A stretch of DNA of 64,000 nt from CBDFNN01 sp965250215 (lineage in GTDB: Bacteria; Bacteroidota; Rhodothermia; Rhodothermales; DATKEJ01), in contig CBDFNN010000004.1 in assembly GCA_965250215.1 (NCBI GenBank), forward strand, positions 124,001-188,000, written 5' to 3'. This document shows, piece by piece, positions 8,315 through 17,044 of the stretch. The notes under the pieces were generated by a model, which was given only the letters and a program-made list of their open reading frames with translations, was not told the DNA's origin and made no database searches. Numbering within the stretch: position 1 is the stretch's first letter; every line of letters starts with the position of its first letter. A program made the translations under genes and the position numbers.

Positions 8315-9403
8315 TTGAAAATACTTTTCGTTTCTCATTCTTTTCCACCAGACGGAGACCGTGGTAGCAACATTGGCGGCATGCAACGCGTCGCCGTCGA
8401 TATGTACAAGGCTCTGCAAGATCGTGAAGGCATCAGCGTTGTACCTTTTGTTTTGAAAACAAGCTGGAAGGACACAAGCAAAAACGCCAAGGGCTTTTTT
8501 GCTAGGCTGCTGTGGCAGCTTCCAAAAATACTAAAGAAGGAAAAAATTGATGTCGTCGTTTTTTCATCCATGGTCACCGCCACGACTCTATTATTGAGAG
8601 CGCCAGACCTTAGAAAACAGCACGTGCGATCTGTCGTCATCGTACACGGCCAAGATGTCACACTTCCTAATAAGTACTATCAAAGGCTGGTGAGGAAAGT
8701 TTTCAAGAAAGTCGATCTAGTCGCGCCCGTCTCTGATGCCACGGCAAACGAATGTTTTTCTCGTGGCGCTGAATATGTACGAGTTGTGCCGAACGGGATA
8801 TCGGCGGATAGATTTGAAGGACTCGAAGCATCCAATCAAATTCCGAAAAAGCGAGACGACATGGTCCTGCTGAGTGTCGGCCGACACGTAAAGCGAAAGG
8901 GCTTCGAGTGGTTTATTGAGGAGGTCATGACTCAGCTGCCGGACGGCATACAATATTGGTTAGTTGGCGAGGGGCCAGAGACTCAAAATTTACACCAGGC
9001 TGTCGGTAAATTTGGACTACCCCGAAGAGTTCGAATTCTTGGAAAGCTAAGTGAAGAGCAGCTTGCGAGCGTCTACAAAGCTGCAGATCTATTCGTGATG
9101 CCCAACATTGCAATAGAAGGTGACATGGAGGGATTTGGCGTCGTTATGTTGGAAGCAAACCTGATGGGTCTTCCCGTCCTCGCAGCGAATCTGGAAGGCA
9201 TTCAAGACGTCGTCGAAGATGGCGAAAATGGCTACCTACTGCCCTCCGGAGACGAGTCGGCATTCATTGAGAAGATCCTAGAGTTCAATGACAACGCAGA
9301 AGGTCTAAGACGCCTTGGTGAAAAGTCTGGTCTCTTTGTTGGTAGAACATTTTCTTGGGAGCAAGCTGCGGAGAAACTGGAAAATGCTATTCGGTCGATC
9401 TAA
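8315..9403 (+). CDS. GT4 family glycosyltransferase
   Basis: 362-residue GT-B glycosyltransferase starting at TTG (MKILFVSHSFPPDGDRGSNIGGMQRVAVDMY), the usual N-terminal donor/acceptor fold with a glycine-rich acceptor loop. The C-terminal domain shows VGRHVKRKGFEWFIE, LVGEGPE, ILGKLSEEQLASVYKAADLFVMPN and an EX7E motif in EGFGVVMLEANLMGLPV. An ATG is absent near the start and the TTG gives a complete first beta strand, so it is preferred. It probably acts on the same glycan or lipid as the preceding glycosyltransferase. The acceptor is unknown. Confidence 0.9.
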   Translation: MKILFVSHSFPPDGDRGSNIGGMQRVAVDMYKALQDREGISVVPFVLKTSWKDTSKNAKGFFARLLWQLPKILKKEKIDVVVFSSMVTATTLLLRAPDLRKQHVRSVVIVHGQDVTLPNKYYQRLVRKVFKKVDLVAPVSDATANECFSRGAEYVRVVPNGISADRFEGLEASNQIPKKRDDMVLLSVGRHVKRKGFEWFIEEVMTQLPDGIQYWLVGEGPETQNLHQAVGKFGLPRRVRILGKLSEEQLASVYKAADLFVMPNIAIEGDMEGFGVVMLEANLMGLPVLAANLEGIQDVVEDGENGYLLPSGDESAFIEKILEFNDNAEGLRRLGEKSGLFVGRTFSWEQAAEKLENAIRSI

Positions 9404-9547
9404 TTCGACAAGTAGGCGCCGACTACTCCACGAGAAGCTTTGCCATTTGTCGTATGTCGTGATGGGTTGCAGTTCGGGGTTTGCGGTTTCATATATTTAC
9501 CGGCCACAGACCCAATCTTATTATGGCGATAGTCATCTTAATCGCCA

Positions 9548-11011
9548 ATGACCAAAGCAATGCAAATTCCAATCAAATCTTTCGTCGTTCGACTCAGCAT
9601 AATCCTATTCATTTCTTCTGGTCTAGCTTGCAGCTCTGATGATCCGGTCATCATTCCGCCCAATGTCCTCTTCATCACGGCCGACGATCTCAACAACGAT
9701 CTTGGTCTCTACGGCCACCCCTTGGTCCAAAGCCCAAACCTCGACGCCTTAGCCTCACAAAGCATCGTCTTTGAACGGGCTTATGCCCAATACCCTGTTT
9801 GCAGTCCAAGCCGGTCCTCCTTCCTAACAGGGCTCTACCCCGAACAAACTGGCGTGCTGACTAACCAAGGCATGTTTAGGGATAACATACCAGAAATAAA
9901 GACCTTGCCTCAATGGTTCAAAGAAAATGGCTACAGCTCCGCGCGTGTTGGAAAACTCTTTCATTACAATGTGCCACTCGGAATCGGGACGGACGGATCC
10001 GATGATCCACTTTCTTGGGATAAAACGGTCAACCCTCGAGGCCTTGATCGAGATAGTCTTGACATTGTTAATACAATTGATCCCGGTAAATACGGCGGGA
10101 CGCTGAGTTGGCTGGACATCGAAAGCGAGGACGACCAGCATACCGATGGATTGGCTGCCCTTGCGGCAATCGACTTACTCCGAGAAATGGACCCTCGGAA
10201 AACTGGGAAGCCCTTCTTTCTTGGCATTGGATTCTATCGACCACATACACCATTCGTTGCACCCTCCGATTACTTTGGACTTTATGAGCGAGATACTATA
10301 GAACCATTGATGGAGGTAGAAGGTGATCGGGAAAACAAACCTCCAGCTGCTCTTTTCGATCGCAAGGGCCAGCGAGAATTGAGCTTAGAGCAAAGAAAGG
10401 AAATTATCGAAGCGTACTACGCGAGCATCTCATTCATGGATTTTCAACTGGGCCGCGTCCTTGAGGAGTTAGACCGTTTGGGGCTGCGGGAAAGCACGAT
10501 CATCGTTTTTCTATCTGATCATGGATACCATCTTGGCCAACATGGTATGTGGCAAAAAAGCGATCTCTTCGAGGGATCTACACGGGTCCCACTTCTCATC
10601 TCTGTCCCCGATCAAAATATCGAAATTCGAACCAAATCGCTGACAGAACTGGTGGATCTCTACCCAACTCTAGTTGAGCTAACTGGCTTGGAAAGCCCTG
10701 GTCATTTAAAGGGACACTCCCTGGTTCCGATTCTGGAAAATTCCGAAGCCATCCTCGCAGACAACGCCTACACGCTGACTCGAAGTAGGGGCAAGTTCAA
10801 ACGAGATGAAGGTGAAACCGTTTATGGTAACACGATCAGAACAACTCGCTACCGATATACGGAATGGGGTCGAGGAAAATATGGAGTCGAGTTCTACGAC
10901 TATGAATCAGATCCGAATGAGTATCGTAACCTTGCGGGAATGGAATCAACAAAGGCATTGCAAGACGAATTGGCTCAGATGCTGGACGACAAAATCAACT
11001 ACACTAGGTGA
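9548..11011 (+). CDS. S1-family sulfatase, iduronate-2-sulfatase-like lipoprotein
   Basis: 487-residue formylglycine sulfatase. A lipoprotein signal ends in SSGLAC, so it is probably anchored in the periplasm or outer membrane. The metal-binding DD of FITADDLNNDLG and the CSPSR motif (Cys85, site of formylglycine modification, context YPVCSPSRSSFLTGLYPEQTG) are intact, as are FFLGIGFYRPHTPFVAP and FLSDHGYHLGQHGMW. These are characteristic of iduronate-2-sulfatase-type enzymes, suggesting desulfation of uronic-acid-containing glycans such as algal polysaccharides. A formylglycine-generating enzyme is not in the window. It overlaps the TesB gene by 4 bp (GTGA). Confidence 0.92.
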   Translation: MTKAMQIPIKSFVVRLSIILFISSGLACSSDDPVIIPPNVLFITADDLNNDLGLYGHPLVQSPNLDALASQSIVFERAYAQYPVCSPSRSSFLTGLYPEQTGVLTNQGMFRDNIPEIKTLPQWFKENGYSSARVGKLFHYNVPLGIGTDGSDDPLSWDKTVNPRGLDRDSLDIVNTIDPGKYGGTLSWLDIESEDDQHTDGLAALAAIDLLREMDPRKTGKPFFLGIGFYRPHTPFVAPSDYFGLYERDTIEPLMEVEGDRENKPPAALFDRKGQRELSLEQRKEIIEAYYASISFMDFQLGRVLEELDRLGLRESTIIVFLSDHGYHLGQHGMWQKSDLFEGSTRVPLLISVPDQNIEIRTKSLTELVDLYPTLVELTGLESPGHLKGHSLVPILENSEAILADNAYTLTRSRGKFKRDEGETVYGNTIRTTRYRYTEWGRGKYGVEFYDYESDPNEYRNLAGMESTKALQDELAQMLDDKINYTR

Positions 11012-11907
11012 AGAACGAGACTCAACCCGAACTTACGGCAAGTAATATTCTGGATTTTCTTCGACCTGAGAAGATAGAAGAAAACATTTTTCGAGCTCAC
11101 TTTTTGGATCTCGGTTCAGGCCGGGCCTTTGGCGGCTTCGTTATGGGACAGGCTCTGTATGCTGCCTATCAAACTATTGACGATGATCGTCTATGTCACT
11201 CTTTGCACTCCTACTTCATTTTACCAGGTGACGCGAACTACAAAATTTTATACGACGTTGAGCGTACCCGGGACGGAAGAAGCTTCGTCACCAGAAGCGT
11301 AGATGGAATTCAATATGGAAAGCGCATATTCAAGATGACAGCCTCCTTTCATCGTGAGGAAAAAGGACTCGAGCATCAAATGGATGCAATCGAGGCTCCT
11401 GATCCCGAGAGCCTACTTTCGATGGTCGACTACTACCGCGAACTCGGTGCAGGTGGAAATCATAAGGCCGCCGCCATGGCGGAACGACTAGCCCTGCGAC
11501 CTTGGCCTCTTGAAGTCCGAATGGTTGACCCACAAGATCCATTTAATCCTCAACCCCGAGAACCCAAAATGCAGGCGTGGTTTAAGGTCCACGGAGAAAC
11601 CCGAGATAGCCCTCGAGCTAGACAGTGTATTCTTGCCGGAATATCAGACTATGGATTTCTTGGCGGAGCGCTATTGCCACATGGTAAATCCTTCCAAGAA
11701 GGTATCTCACTTGCTGCCAGTCTCGACCATTCAATTTGGTATCATCGAGATTTTGATCTGAGTGAATGGATGCTATTCTCGATCGACAGTCCTATGTCGT
11801 ACGGCGCCAGAGGATTTGTTCGCGGGTCAATTTTCGATCGGCAAGGCGTCTTGGTTGCCTCCGTCGCTCAAGAAGGTCTCCTTCGATTACCGCGAGTCCC
11901 GCGTTAA
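11008..11907 (+). CDS. tesB: Acyl-CoA thioesterase II (TesB)
   Basis: 299-residue double-hotdog thioesterase that hydrolyses acyl-CoA to free acid and CoA in the cytoplasm. The N-terminal hotdog is marked by GRAFGGFVMGQALYAAYQTI and LHSYFILPGD. The C-terminal hotdog carries the catalytic Asp in GISDYGFLGGALLPH and the catalytic Gln in ASVAQEGLLRLP near the end, matching TesB. The GTG start overlaps the sulfatase stop (GTGA), so translation is probably coupled though no metabolic link to the sulfatase is obvious. Confidence 0.93.
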   Translation: MKNETQPELTASNILDFLRPEKIEENIFRAHFLDLGSGRAFGGFVMGQALYAAYQTIDDDRLCHSLHSYFILPGDANYKILYDVERTRDGRSFVTRSVDGIQYGKRIFKMTASFHREEKGLEHQMDAIEAPDPESLLSMVDYYRELGAGGNHKAAAMAERLALRPWPLEVRMVDPQDPFNPQPREPKMQAWFKVHGETRDSPRARQCILAGISDYGFLGGALLPHGKSFQEGISLAASLDHSIWYHRDFDLSEWMLFSIDSPMSYGARGFVRGSIFDRQGVLVASVAQEGLLRLPRVPR

Positions 11908-11977
11908 TTAGCTCCGCTAGATTGTGATTTTTTTACTATATTTCACTAGTTGCGTACATAGCAATACAGCCATTTGC

Positions 11978-11999
11978 TTGGTGTAGTGAAGCACACCAA
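11978..11999. other. Short hairpin upstream of histidine kinase
   Basis: TTGGTGT / ACACCAA form a 7-bp perfect stem around an 8-nt loop (AGTGAAGC), 85 bp before the kinase start. There is no T-run after it. Possible operator or leader hairpin. Confidence 0.3.
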
Positions 12000-12083
12000 T
12001 AAAGGCAAACGATTTGTTCTAATGCGCCCGTCGCCTCGACAAGACCACCCTCTGCTTAAATTTATTAGACGACGATAATTGCG

Positions 12084-13265
12084 ATGACGCTTACTGACCG
12101 GGTGTATTTCGATAATTCACCCATACCTTTGTGGGAGGAGGATTTTTCCGCGGTAGCGGACTTTTTCACGGAGTTACGTGCCTTGGGCGTCACGGACTTT
12201 CGGGATCATCTTGATAATCACCCAGAGGACCTTGCACAAATCGCCGCGATGGTTGAGGTGATCGACGTCAATAAAGCCTCCTGCGAATTATTTGGTGTCG
12301 CTCGCAAAGAAGATCTTTCCCTAGTGCTAGACGACTATTTCACGGAAGAGAGTCGGCATATATTTAAGGAAGAAGTCATCGCTCTCGCCAATGGTGAGTT
12401 GCGTTTTGAAAGCCTCATGCCCATTAGACACCCTAATGGGGCAATCCTATATTTGGAAATTAGACTCTTGGTAGTAGAAGGACATGAAAGCGACCTTTCC
12501 CGTGTTGTCGTGTCTTTTGTGAATGCCACCGAGCGGCTATTGGCTGAAGCAAATCTTGTTAGATCTCGCTACAAACTTGAACAAAGTAATCGGACAAAGA
12601 ATCGGCTCTTCTCGATTATCGCTCATGATCTATTGAATCCATTCAACGTCATCGCAGGATTTAGTGATCTGTTGGCGAATGAAGACGATCTCACCGAAGA
12701 AGAGGTGAAGGAGTATTCCGACATACTGAACGAGACTTCTAGGGGAGCCCTTAGATTGCTCAACAACCTACTCTCCTGGTCAAAACTTCAGCTGGATCGA
12801 ATCGAGATCAATCCAAAGAGTACAACGACAAAGATCTTAATTCAGGAGTCTATATCCGCGTACCACCCGATCGCCAATAAAAAGAATATCCGGACTGAAC
12901 TACCTGCCGAAGAATACCCCATCAATATTGACTCAGACATTATTCGGACCGTCATCTCAAACCTCTATCACAACGCGATCAAGTTCACTCCTCGAGATGG
13001 CATGATATCGTTTACCTTGGAAGAGACTAAAGATCGGATTCTACTTGGCATTCAGGACAGCGGACTTGGGATGACCCCAGAAAAAGTAGCCGCCATTCTT
13101 ACGAACACAAGAACCAGCTCAACTTCGGGTACGAATCTAGAAAAAGGATCTGGACTCGGCCTATTAGTCTGCAAGGATTTCTTACGAATGCATGGTGCAG
13201 ATCTTGATGTAAGCTCCGTTTTAAATGAGGGGACCACTTTTTCTTTCTCCATGCCTAAGGATTGA
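12084..13265 (+). CDS. PAS-domain sensor histidine kinase (cytoplasmic)
   Basis: 393 residues with no signal peptide or membrane segment. Residues about 1-155 form a PAS-like sensor (IDVNKASCELFGV, RHPNGAILYLEIR), followed by a coiled linker and the HisKA box SIIAHDLLNPFNVIAG with phospho-accepting His180. The ATPase domain has the N box NLYHNAIKFTP, G1 DSGLGM and G2 GSGLGLLVCKDF. All key residues are present, so it should be an active kinase. No response regulator lies beside it, making it an orphan kinase whose partner and signal are unknown. Confidence 0.93.
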   Translation: MTLTDRVYFDNSPIPLWEEDFSAVADFFTELRALGVTDFRDHLDNHPEDLAQIAAMVEVIDVNKASCELFGVARKEDLSLVLDDYFTEESRHIFKEEVIALANGELRFESLMPIRHPNGAILYLEIRLLVVEGHESDLSRVVVSFVNATERLLAEANLVRSRYKLEQSNRTKNRLFSIIAHDLLNPFNVIAGFSDLLANEDDLTEEEVKEYSDILNETSRGALRLLNNLLSWSKLQLDRIEINPKSTTTKILIQESISAYHPIANKKNIRTELPAEEYPINIDSDIIRTVISNLYHNAIKFTPRDGMISFTLEETKDRILLGIQDSGLGMTPEKVAAILTNTRTSSTSGTNLEKGSGLGLLVCKDFLRMHGADLDVSSVLNEGTTFSFSMPKD

Positions 13266-13380
13266 TGAGACATCGGGCCGGATGATCTAGATCTCTTTGT
13301 GTTGTCTATATCATTGACATTCCGTCTATAGGAAGGCTAGCTTGGCCTAATCGTCTTCACTCTACTTAATCGCCATTCTC

Positions 13381-15330
13381 ATGCGCAAACTACTCATCCT
13401 TGCCGCATTGCCGCTTCATTTTTTCTATAATTCCGCAAGTGCTCAATTCATTTTTGGAGACGGGACCAATGACCTAGTCTTGGCCACGACGGGTGATCCG
13501 GCAGATCCCGATTCTAACCTTCCCACAGACGCTGTAAGGGCCATGATCGATATTCAAAGTGTCAAGGTTTCCAATGAGGCAGATGACTTTGTCTTCGAAT
13601 TGAAAATGGAAGGGACCTTTCAAAACGACTTCATTTTGAATCTCGGAGTCTTATTTCATGAAGAAGGCGCCTTGCACCTGAGTGACCAGAATGCCAATCC
13701 AATCGATTTGGCCGGCAATAAAAGTTACAACTATCGCAGGGATAGCAATGGAGAAGGACCTCTCTATTCTCGGGTTTCGGATAACGGTGTTGGTTGGATA
13801 AATCAATTCGCCCCTCACAGTGCGCAGGCCTTAGATGAAACGACCGTCGAAATAAGAGTGCCCAAAAATCACCTTAATTGTGATCAGGGCTGTGGCTATG
13901 AAATCACAAGTGTCGTCTTTTACAGAGGAAGAACCTTCATGGACATCGCTGGGCCAGAAAGAGTTTTTAACGCATTTGATACCGAAGGATTTGCCAACGG
14001 GATCTTGCCGGGACCACAGCAAGATTTATCGATCAAAAAAAATATCCTAGGAAACCCTGCCAACGTAATTCGAGGACAAGAGGTTACCTATGTAATTACC
14101 GTTGAAAATCAAGGGACTGAGACGGAAAGGGGCCTCTCTATTTTAGAGCATGCCCGAGGCGTAGATGCCGACTTTGCAAAAGTATTTGTACCAGGATCAC
14201 CGCCATTTGATTGTGATAGATCAATTGGCCAGGACAGCGTTATCTGTACTTTCGACATCCCAGACATCGCACCACAAACAAGGCTCATCTTGAGCATGGA
14301 TACTCGGGTTACTGGTCGAAGTCTTGAACGCAACCTTTCAAATAACATCGCCTATTTAAAGAGAGATGGCCACGATATTGGTTCTGATTGGGAGAACTCC
14401 TTTCTAACAAGTTTGGACGAAAGAATGAGCGCCTCGGCCTATTTTGGACGAGATTGGGAGGCTAATGACAGTCCCAAGGATGTCTATTTGAACAACGAGC
14501 GAGTTGTTGATGACGCTAGTGATCTAACATCTGGACTTGACTTGGGCGAACGACAGATTTCCAGTTTGTCGATGAAAATAGAATTAGTTGAAGGATCGGA
14601 TGCAGACAATTCGAATGTCATTCAAGACTGGACCGGCGCCATCCCTATCATTAACGACGTCGTGTCGGGAAGCAATAATATCATCCTGCCTGATAATTCC
14701 AATAGGGCCATTATAATGGAACGCGGTGTGTCTCAACTCGCTTTAGCCAATATTGACACAAGTAGTTCGCATTTACGGGTCTCGGATGTTAACACTAGGC
14801 AGGTGTTTACCGATACGCTTACAGGGGGCCAGTACCTTATCCTCGATCCTATACCCAGTGACGGCCTCATCTTTGTTTCTCCGGAGGACGAGAGTGCTAT
14901 TCGGTGGGCGGAGCCGCCCTCGGTTGTGATCGTAGAACCTAATTCTCTAGGGTTCACTCGAGGCGAATTTTCTCTTCGCGTATTTCGAGCCGATGGATCA
15001 CCCATTTCATTCCAAGTCGTCACAGATTCCGAAAAAGAAGAATTACCAGAAAAAGGGATTACGTTGTCGAAGAACTATCCAAATCCTTTCGGCGCCAAAA
15101 CACATATTCGATATTTTCTGACTGAGCTTAGTCCAGTGGACTTGTCTATCTATGATGCAAGTGGCCGCCTCATAAGAAATCTAGTCGACGGGGAAATGCC
15201 ACAAGGAAATTATCTTAGCACCTGGGATGGAAAAGATGACTCGGGAAAATCGGTCGCCAATGGATTGTATATCTATAGGCTTGAAGCAGGTAGTCAATCC
15301 CAAATTCAAACAATGCTTTTGACAAACTAG
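13381..15330 (+). CDS. Secreted DUF11-like protein with FlgD/T9SS C-terminal sorting domain
   Basis: 649 residues. A Sec signal (MRKLLILAALPLHFFYNSASA) is followed by a region of no recognised family, then a DUF11-type beta domain (about 220-330; VIRGQEVTYVITVENQGTE, NNIAYLKRDG) and a C-terminal FlgD-like/T9SS type A sorting domain starting KNYPNPFGAKTHIRYFL and ending NGLYIYRLEAGSQSQ. It is presumably exported by the type IX system and attached to or released from the surface. Its function is unknown; the two-cysteine pair NCDQGCGYE in the first half may form a disulfide. Confidence 0.8.
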   Translation: MRKLLILAALPLHFFYNSASAQFIFGDGTNDLVLATTGDPADPDSNLPTDAVRAMIDIQSVKVSNEADDFVFELKMEGTFQNDFILNLGVLFHEEGALHLSDQNANPIDLAGNKSYNYRRDSNGEGPLYSRVSDNGVGWINQFAPHSAQALDETTVEIRVPKNHLNCDQGCGYEITSVVFYRGRTFMDIAGPERVFNAFDTEGFANGILPGPQQDLSIKKNILGNPANVIRGQEVTYVITVENQGTETERGLSILEHARGVDADFAKVFVPGSPPFDCDRSIGQDSVICTFDIPDIAPQTRLILSMDTRVTGRSLERNLSNNIAYLKRDGHDIGSDWENSFLTSLDERMSASAYFGRDWEANDSPKDVYLNNERVVDDASDLTSGLDLGERQISSLSMKIELVEGSDADNSNVIQDWTGAIPIINDVVSGSNNIILPDNSNRAIIMERGVSQLALANIDTSSSHLRVSDVNTRQVFTDTLTGGQYLILDPIPSDGLIFVSPEDESAIRWAEPPSVVIVEPNSLGFTRGEFSLRVFRADGSPISFQVVTDSEKEELPEKGITLSKNYPNPFGAKTHIRYFLTELSPVDLSIYDASGRLIRNLVDGEMPQGNYLSTWDGKDDSGKSVANGLYIYRLEAGSQSQIQTMLLTN

Positions 15331-15385
15331 GATCTCTTTTGCTTAGCGTGGGGTTGAGACAAGCAACACGTAAGACAAGAGAGAT

Positions 15386-15847
15386 ATGCCAAAGCTGAAC
15401 AAACCTGCACCCGATTTTACTGGACTAATTCAAGACGGCTCTAGCGTTAGTCTGTCTGACTATGAAGGAGAAAAACTCGCCCTCTATTTCTATCCGCAAA
15501 GCGGTACCCCAACCTGCAATGTGCAAGCCTGCAACATTCGCGACGATTGGTCAAAGTTGAAGAAGGCTGGGATCAAGATACTCGGTGTAAGTCCAGATTC
15601 CGTTCGGAAGCAAGGCAACTTTACCAAGAAGTATGACCTTCCATTTCCAATCCTGTCTGATAAGGAGCGAGAGGCTATCGAAGCCTACGGTGTTTGGGGA
15701 ATGAAGAAAGCTTTTGGGAGAGAATACATGGGATTGAAGCGGACTACTTTCTTGATCGATGAAAAGGGAATCCTTCGAGATGTCATCGAAAAAGTTGTCG
15801 CGAAAGAACATGCACAGCAAATCATCGACGGCTTCAACAGTTTGTAG
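15386..15847 (+). CDS. bcp: Thioredoxin-dependent peroxiredoxin, Bcp/PrxQ type
   Basis: 153-residue peroxiredoxin that reduces hydroperoxides at the expense of thioredoxin. The peroxidatic Cys44 lies in the P-x3-T-x2-C motif (PQSGTPTC), and Cys49, five residues on, is placed like the resolving cysteine of E. coli Bcp. FYPQSGTPTCNVQACNIRD, LGVSPDSVRKQGNFTKKYDLPFPILSD and GLKRTTFLID are all family hallmarks. The usual CT after the active site is CN here. It is cytoplasmic and monocistronic. Confidence 0.95.
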   Translation: MPKLNKPAPDFTGLIQDGSSVSLSDYEGEKLALYFYPQSGTPTCNVQACNIRDDWSKLKKAGIKILGVSPDSVRKQGNFTKKYDLPFPILSDKEREAIEAYGVWGMKKAFGREYMGLKRTTFLIDEKGILRDVIEKVVAKEHAQQIIDGFNSL

Positions 15848-15873
15848 TTTGTGGTTCGTAGTCATTAGTGATT
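15841..15873. repeat. Short degenerate repeat after bcp stop
   Basis: TTTGTAGTTTGTGGTTCGTAGTCATTAGTGATTA repeats a (T)TGTAGT/TCGTAGT/TTAGTGAT word starting within the last codons of bcp (Ser-Leu-stop). It is a weak member of the window-wide intergenic word arrays. Confidence 0.4.
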
Positions 15874-15903
15874 ACTTTCCAGACCAATTAATCAACTCTC
15901 TTG

Positions 15904-16815
15904 ATGAAGTCTTCCATCTACACTCTGCTACTCTTTTGTCTCACGCTTGGCTGTATGAACAAGCCTCCTCCCCTTCCGCCGCCAACCCGCGTCAAAGTTC
16001 TCCTAGTCTCAGGTCAGAATAATCACGATTGGCAACGAACCAATGATCTATTGATCGACATCTTGAATGATGCGAATAGATTTCAAACAGACATCTCCAT
16101 CAGCCCGCCAAAAGGAGCGCCCTCGGAAGCCTGGGACTCCTGGATACCGCTCTTCACGGCTTACGATGTGGTTCTTTTAGATTACAACGGCGAGATGTGG
16201 CCAGAAAAGGTCAAGGCAAACTTCGAGCAGTTCGTCGCAAATGGAGGTCGCGTGCTGGCTCAGCATGCCGCCAACAATCCATTCCCAGGATGGAAGGAAT
16301 TCGAAGCGATGATAGGCATGCTCTGGCGCAGTCCAGAGGATGGCGATCGACTTTACATGGACAATGCGGGAAAGATCGTGAGAGAAGTTGCTGGTGAAGG
16401 ACTCGGTGCTGGGCACGGCGAAAAACATGATTGGGTCATTAAGAATCGATATCCAAATCATCCCGTCATGGCCGGCATTCCCGACTCATTCTTGCATCCT
16501 TTCGATGAGCTCTATCATGGACAACGTGGTCCGGCAAAGAACATGACCGTTCTAGCATCGGCCTATTCGGACGAGCAAGGCGGAGGAAGTGGGAAGAATG
16601 AACTCATGATCTGGACGATCCCCTATGGTCAAGGCGAGGTCATGACCTTCCTTCCCGGTCACCTTTGGCCAGAGCAAGAAGATACACGGGCTTTGAGCTG
16701 CTTGGGATTTCGGACCTTGCTAACAAGGAGCCTTGAGTATCTCGGCAGCGGAACTGTCACGATTCCTATCCCTAGTAACTTCCCAACCGCAACATCGATT
16801 AGTCTGGCTGATTAG
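15904..16815 (+). CDS. ThuA-domain lipoprotein
   Basis: 303 residues from the ATG at 15904 (a TTG directly before it is also possible). The lipoprotein signal ends LLLFCLTLGC. The rest is a class I amidotransferase-like ThuA domain: VKVLLVSGQNNHDWQRTND, YDVVLLDYNGEMWP, GGRVLAQHAANNPFPGWKEFEAMIG, HPVMAGIP, DELYHGQRG and PYGQGEVMTFLPGHLWP. ThuA proteins are tied to trehalose/sugar utilisation and are common beside Gfo/Idh/MocA dehydrogenases and sulfatases in carbohydrate-degrading Bacteroidota and Planctomycetes. The enzymatic reaction is not established. Confidence 0.9.
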   Translation: MKSSIYTLLLFCLTLGCMNKPPPLPPPTRVKVLLVSGQNNHDWQRTNDLLIDILNDANRFQTDISISPPKGAPSEAWDSWIPLFTAYDVVLLDYNGEMWPEKVKANFEQFVANGGRVLAQHAANNPFPGWKEFEAMIGMLWRSPEDGDRLYMDNAGKIVREVAGEGLGAGHGEKHDWVIKNRYPNHPVMAGIPDSFLHPFDELYHGQRGPAKNMTVLASAYSDEQGGGSGKNELMIWTIPYGQGEVMTFLPGHLWPEQEDTRALSCLGFRTLLTRSLEYLGSGTVTIPIPSNFPTATSISLAD

Positions 16816-16825
16816 ATAGAGCCGG

Positions 16826-16960
16826 TTTTTGGTACTTGGTCTTTGGTCAGTCTGCCGTGTTCTGTTTGTCGTTTACCGTGAAACGCATTCGCCAATGTAT
16901 CAGGCAGGAAGCTTTTCTGTTTCTTTTCTTGGCTCCTCAGCCCCTCAGCTCCTCAGCCCC
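16826..16960. repeat. Composite word array upstream of Spondin_N gene
   Basis: The first part (16826-16880) strings together GGTACTTGG, TCTTTGGTC, GCCGTGTTC and TTTACCGTG words, the reverse complements of the ACCAA and ACACGG families. The second part (16933-16960) is CTCCTCAGCC-CCTCAG-CTCCTCAGCC, two exact CTCCTCAGCC copies around a shorter one. It lies wholly in the gap between the ThuA lipoprotein and the Spondin_N gene. Confidence 0.6.
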
Positions 16961-17044
16961 CCATTCCCGATTTTACATTTCTGTGATTATTTCCGCCTAC
17001 AGATCGGCTAGTTTCTCCATAGCAATAATAGATTTCTATCTGAT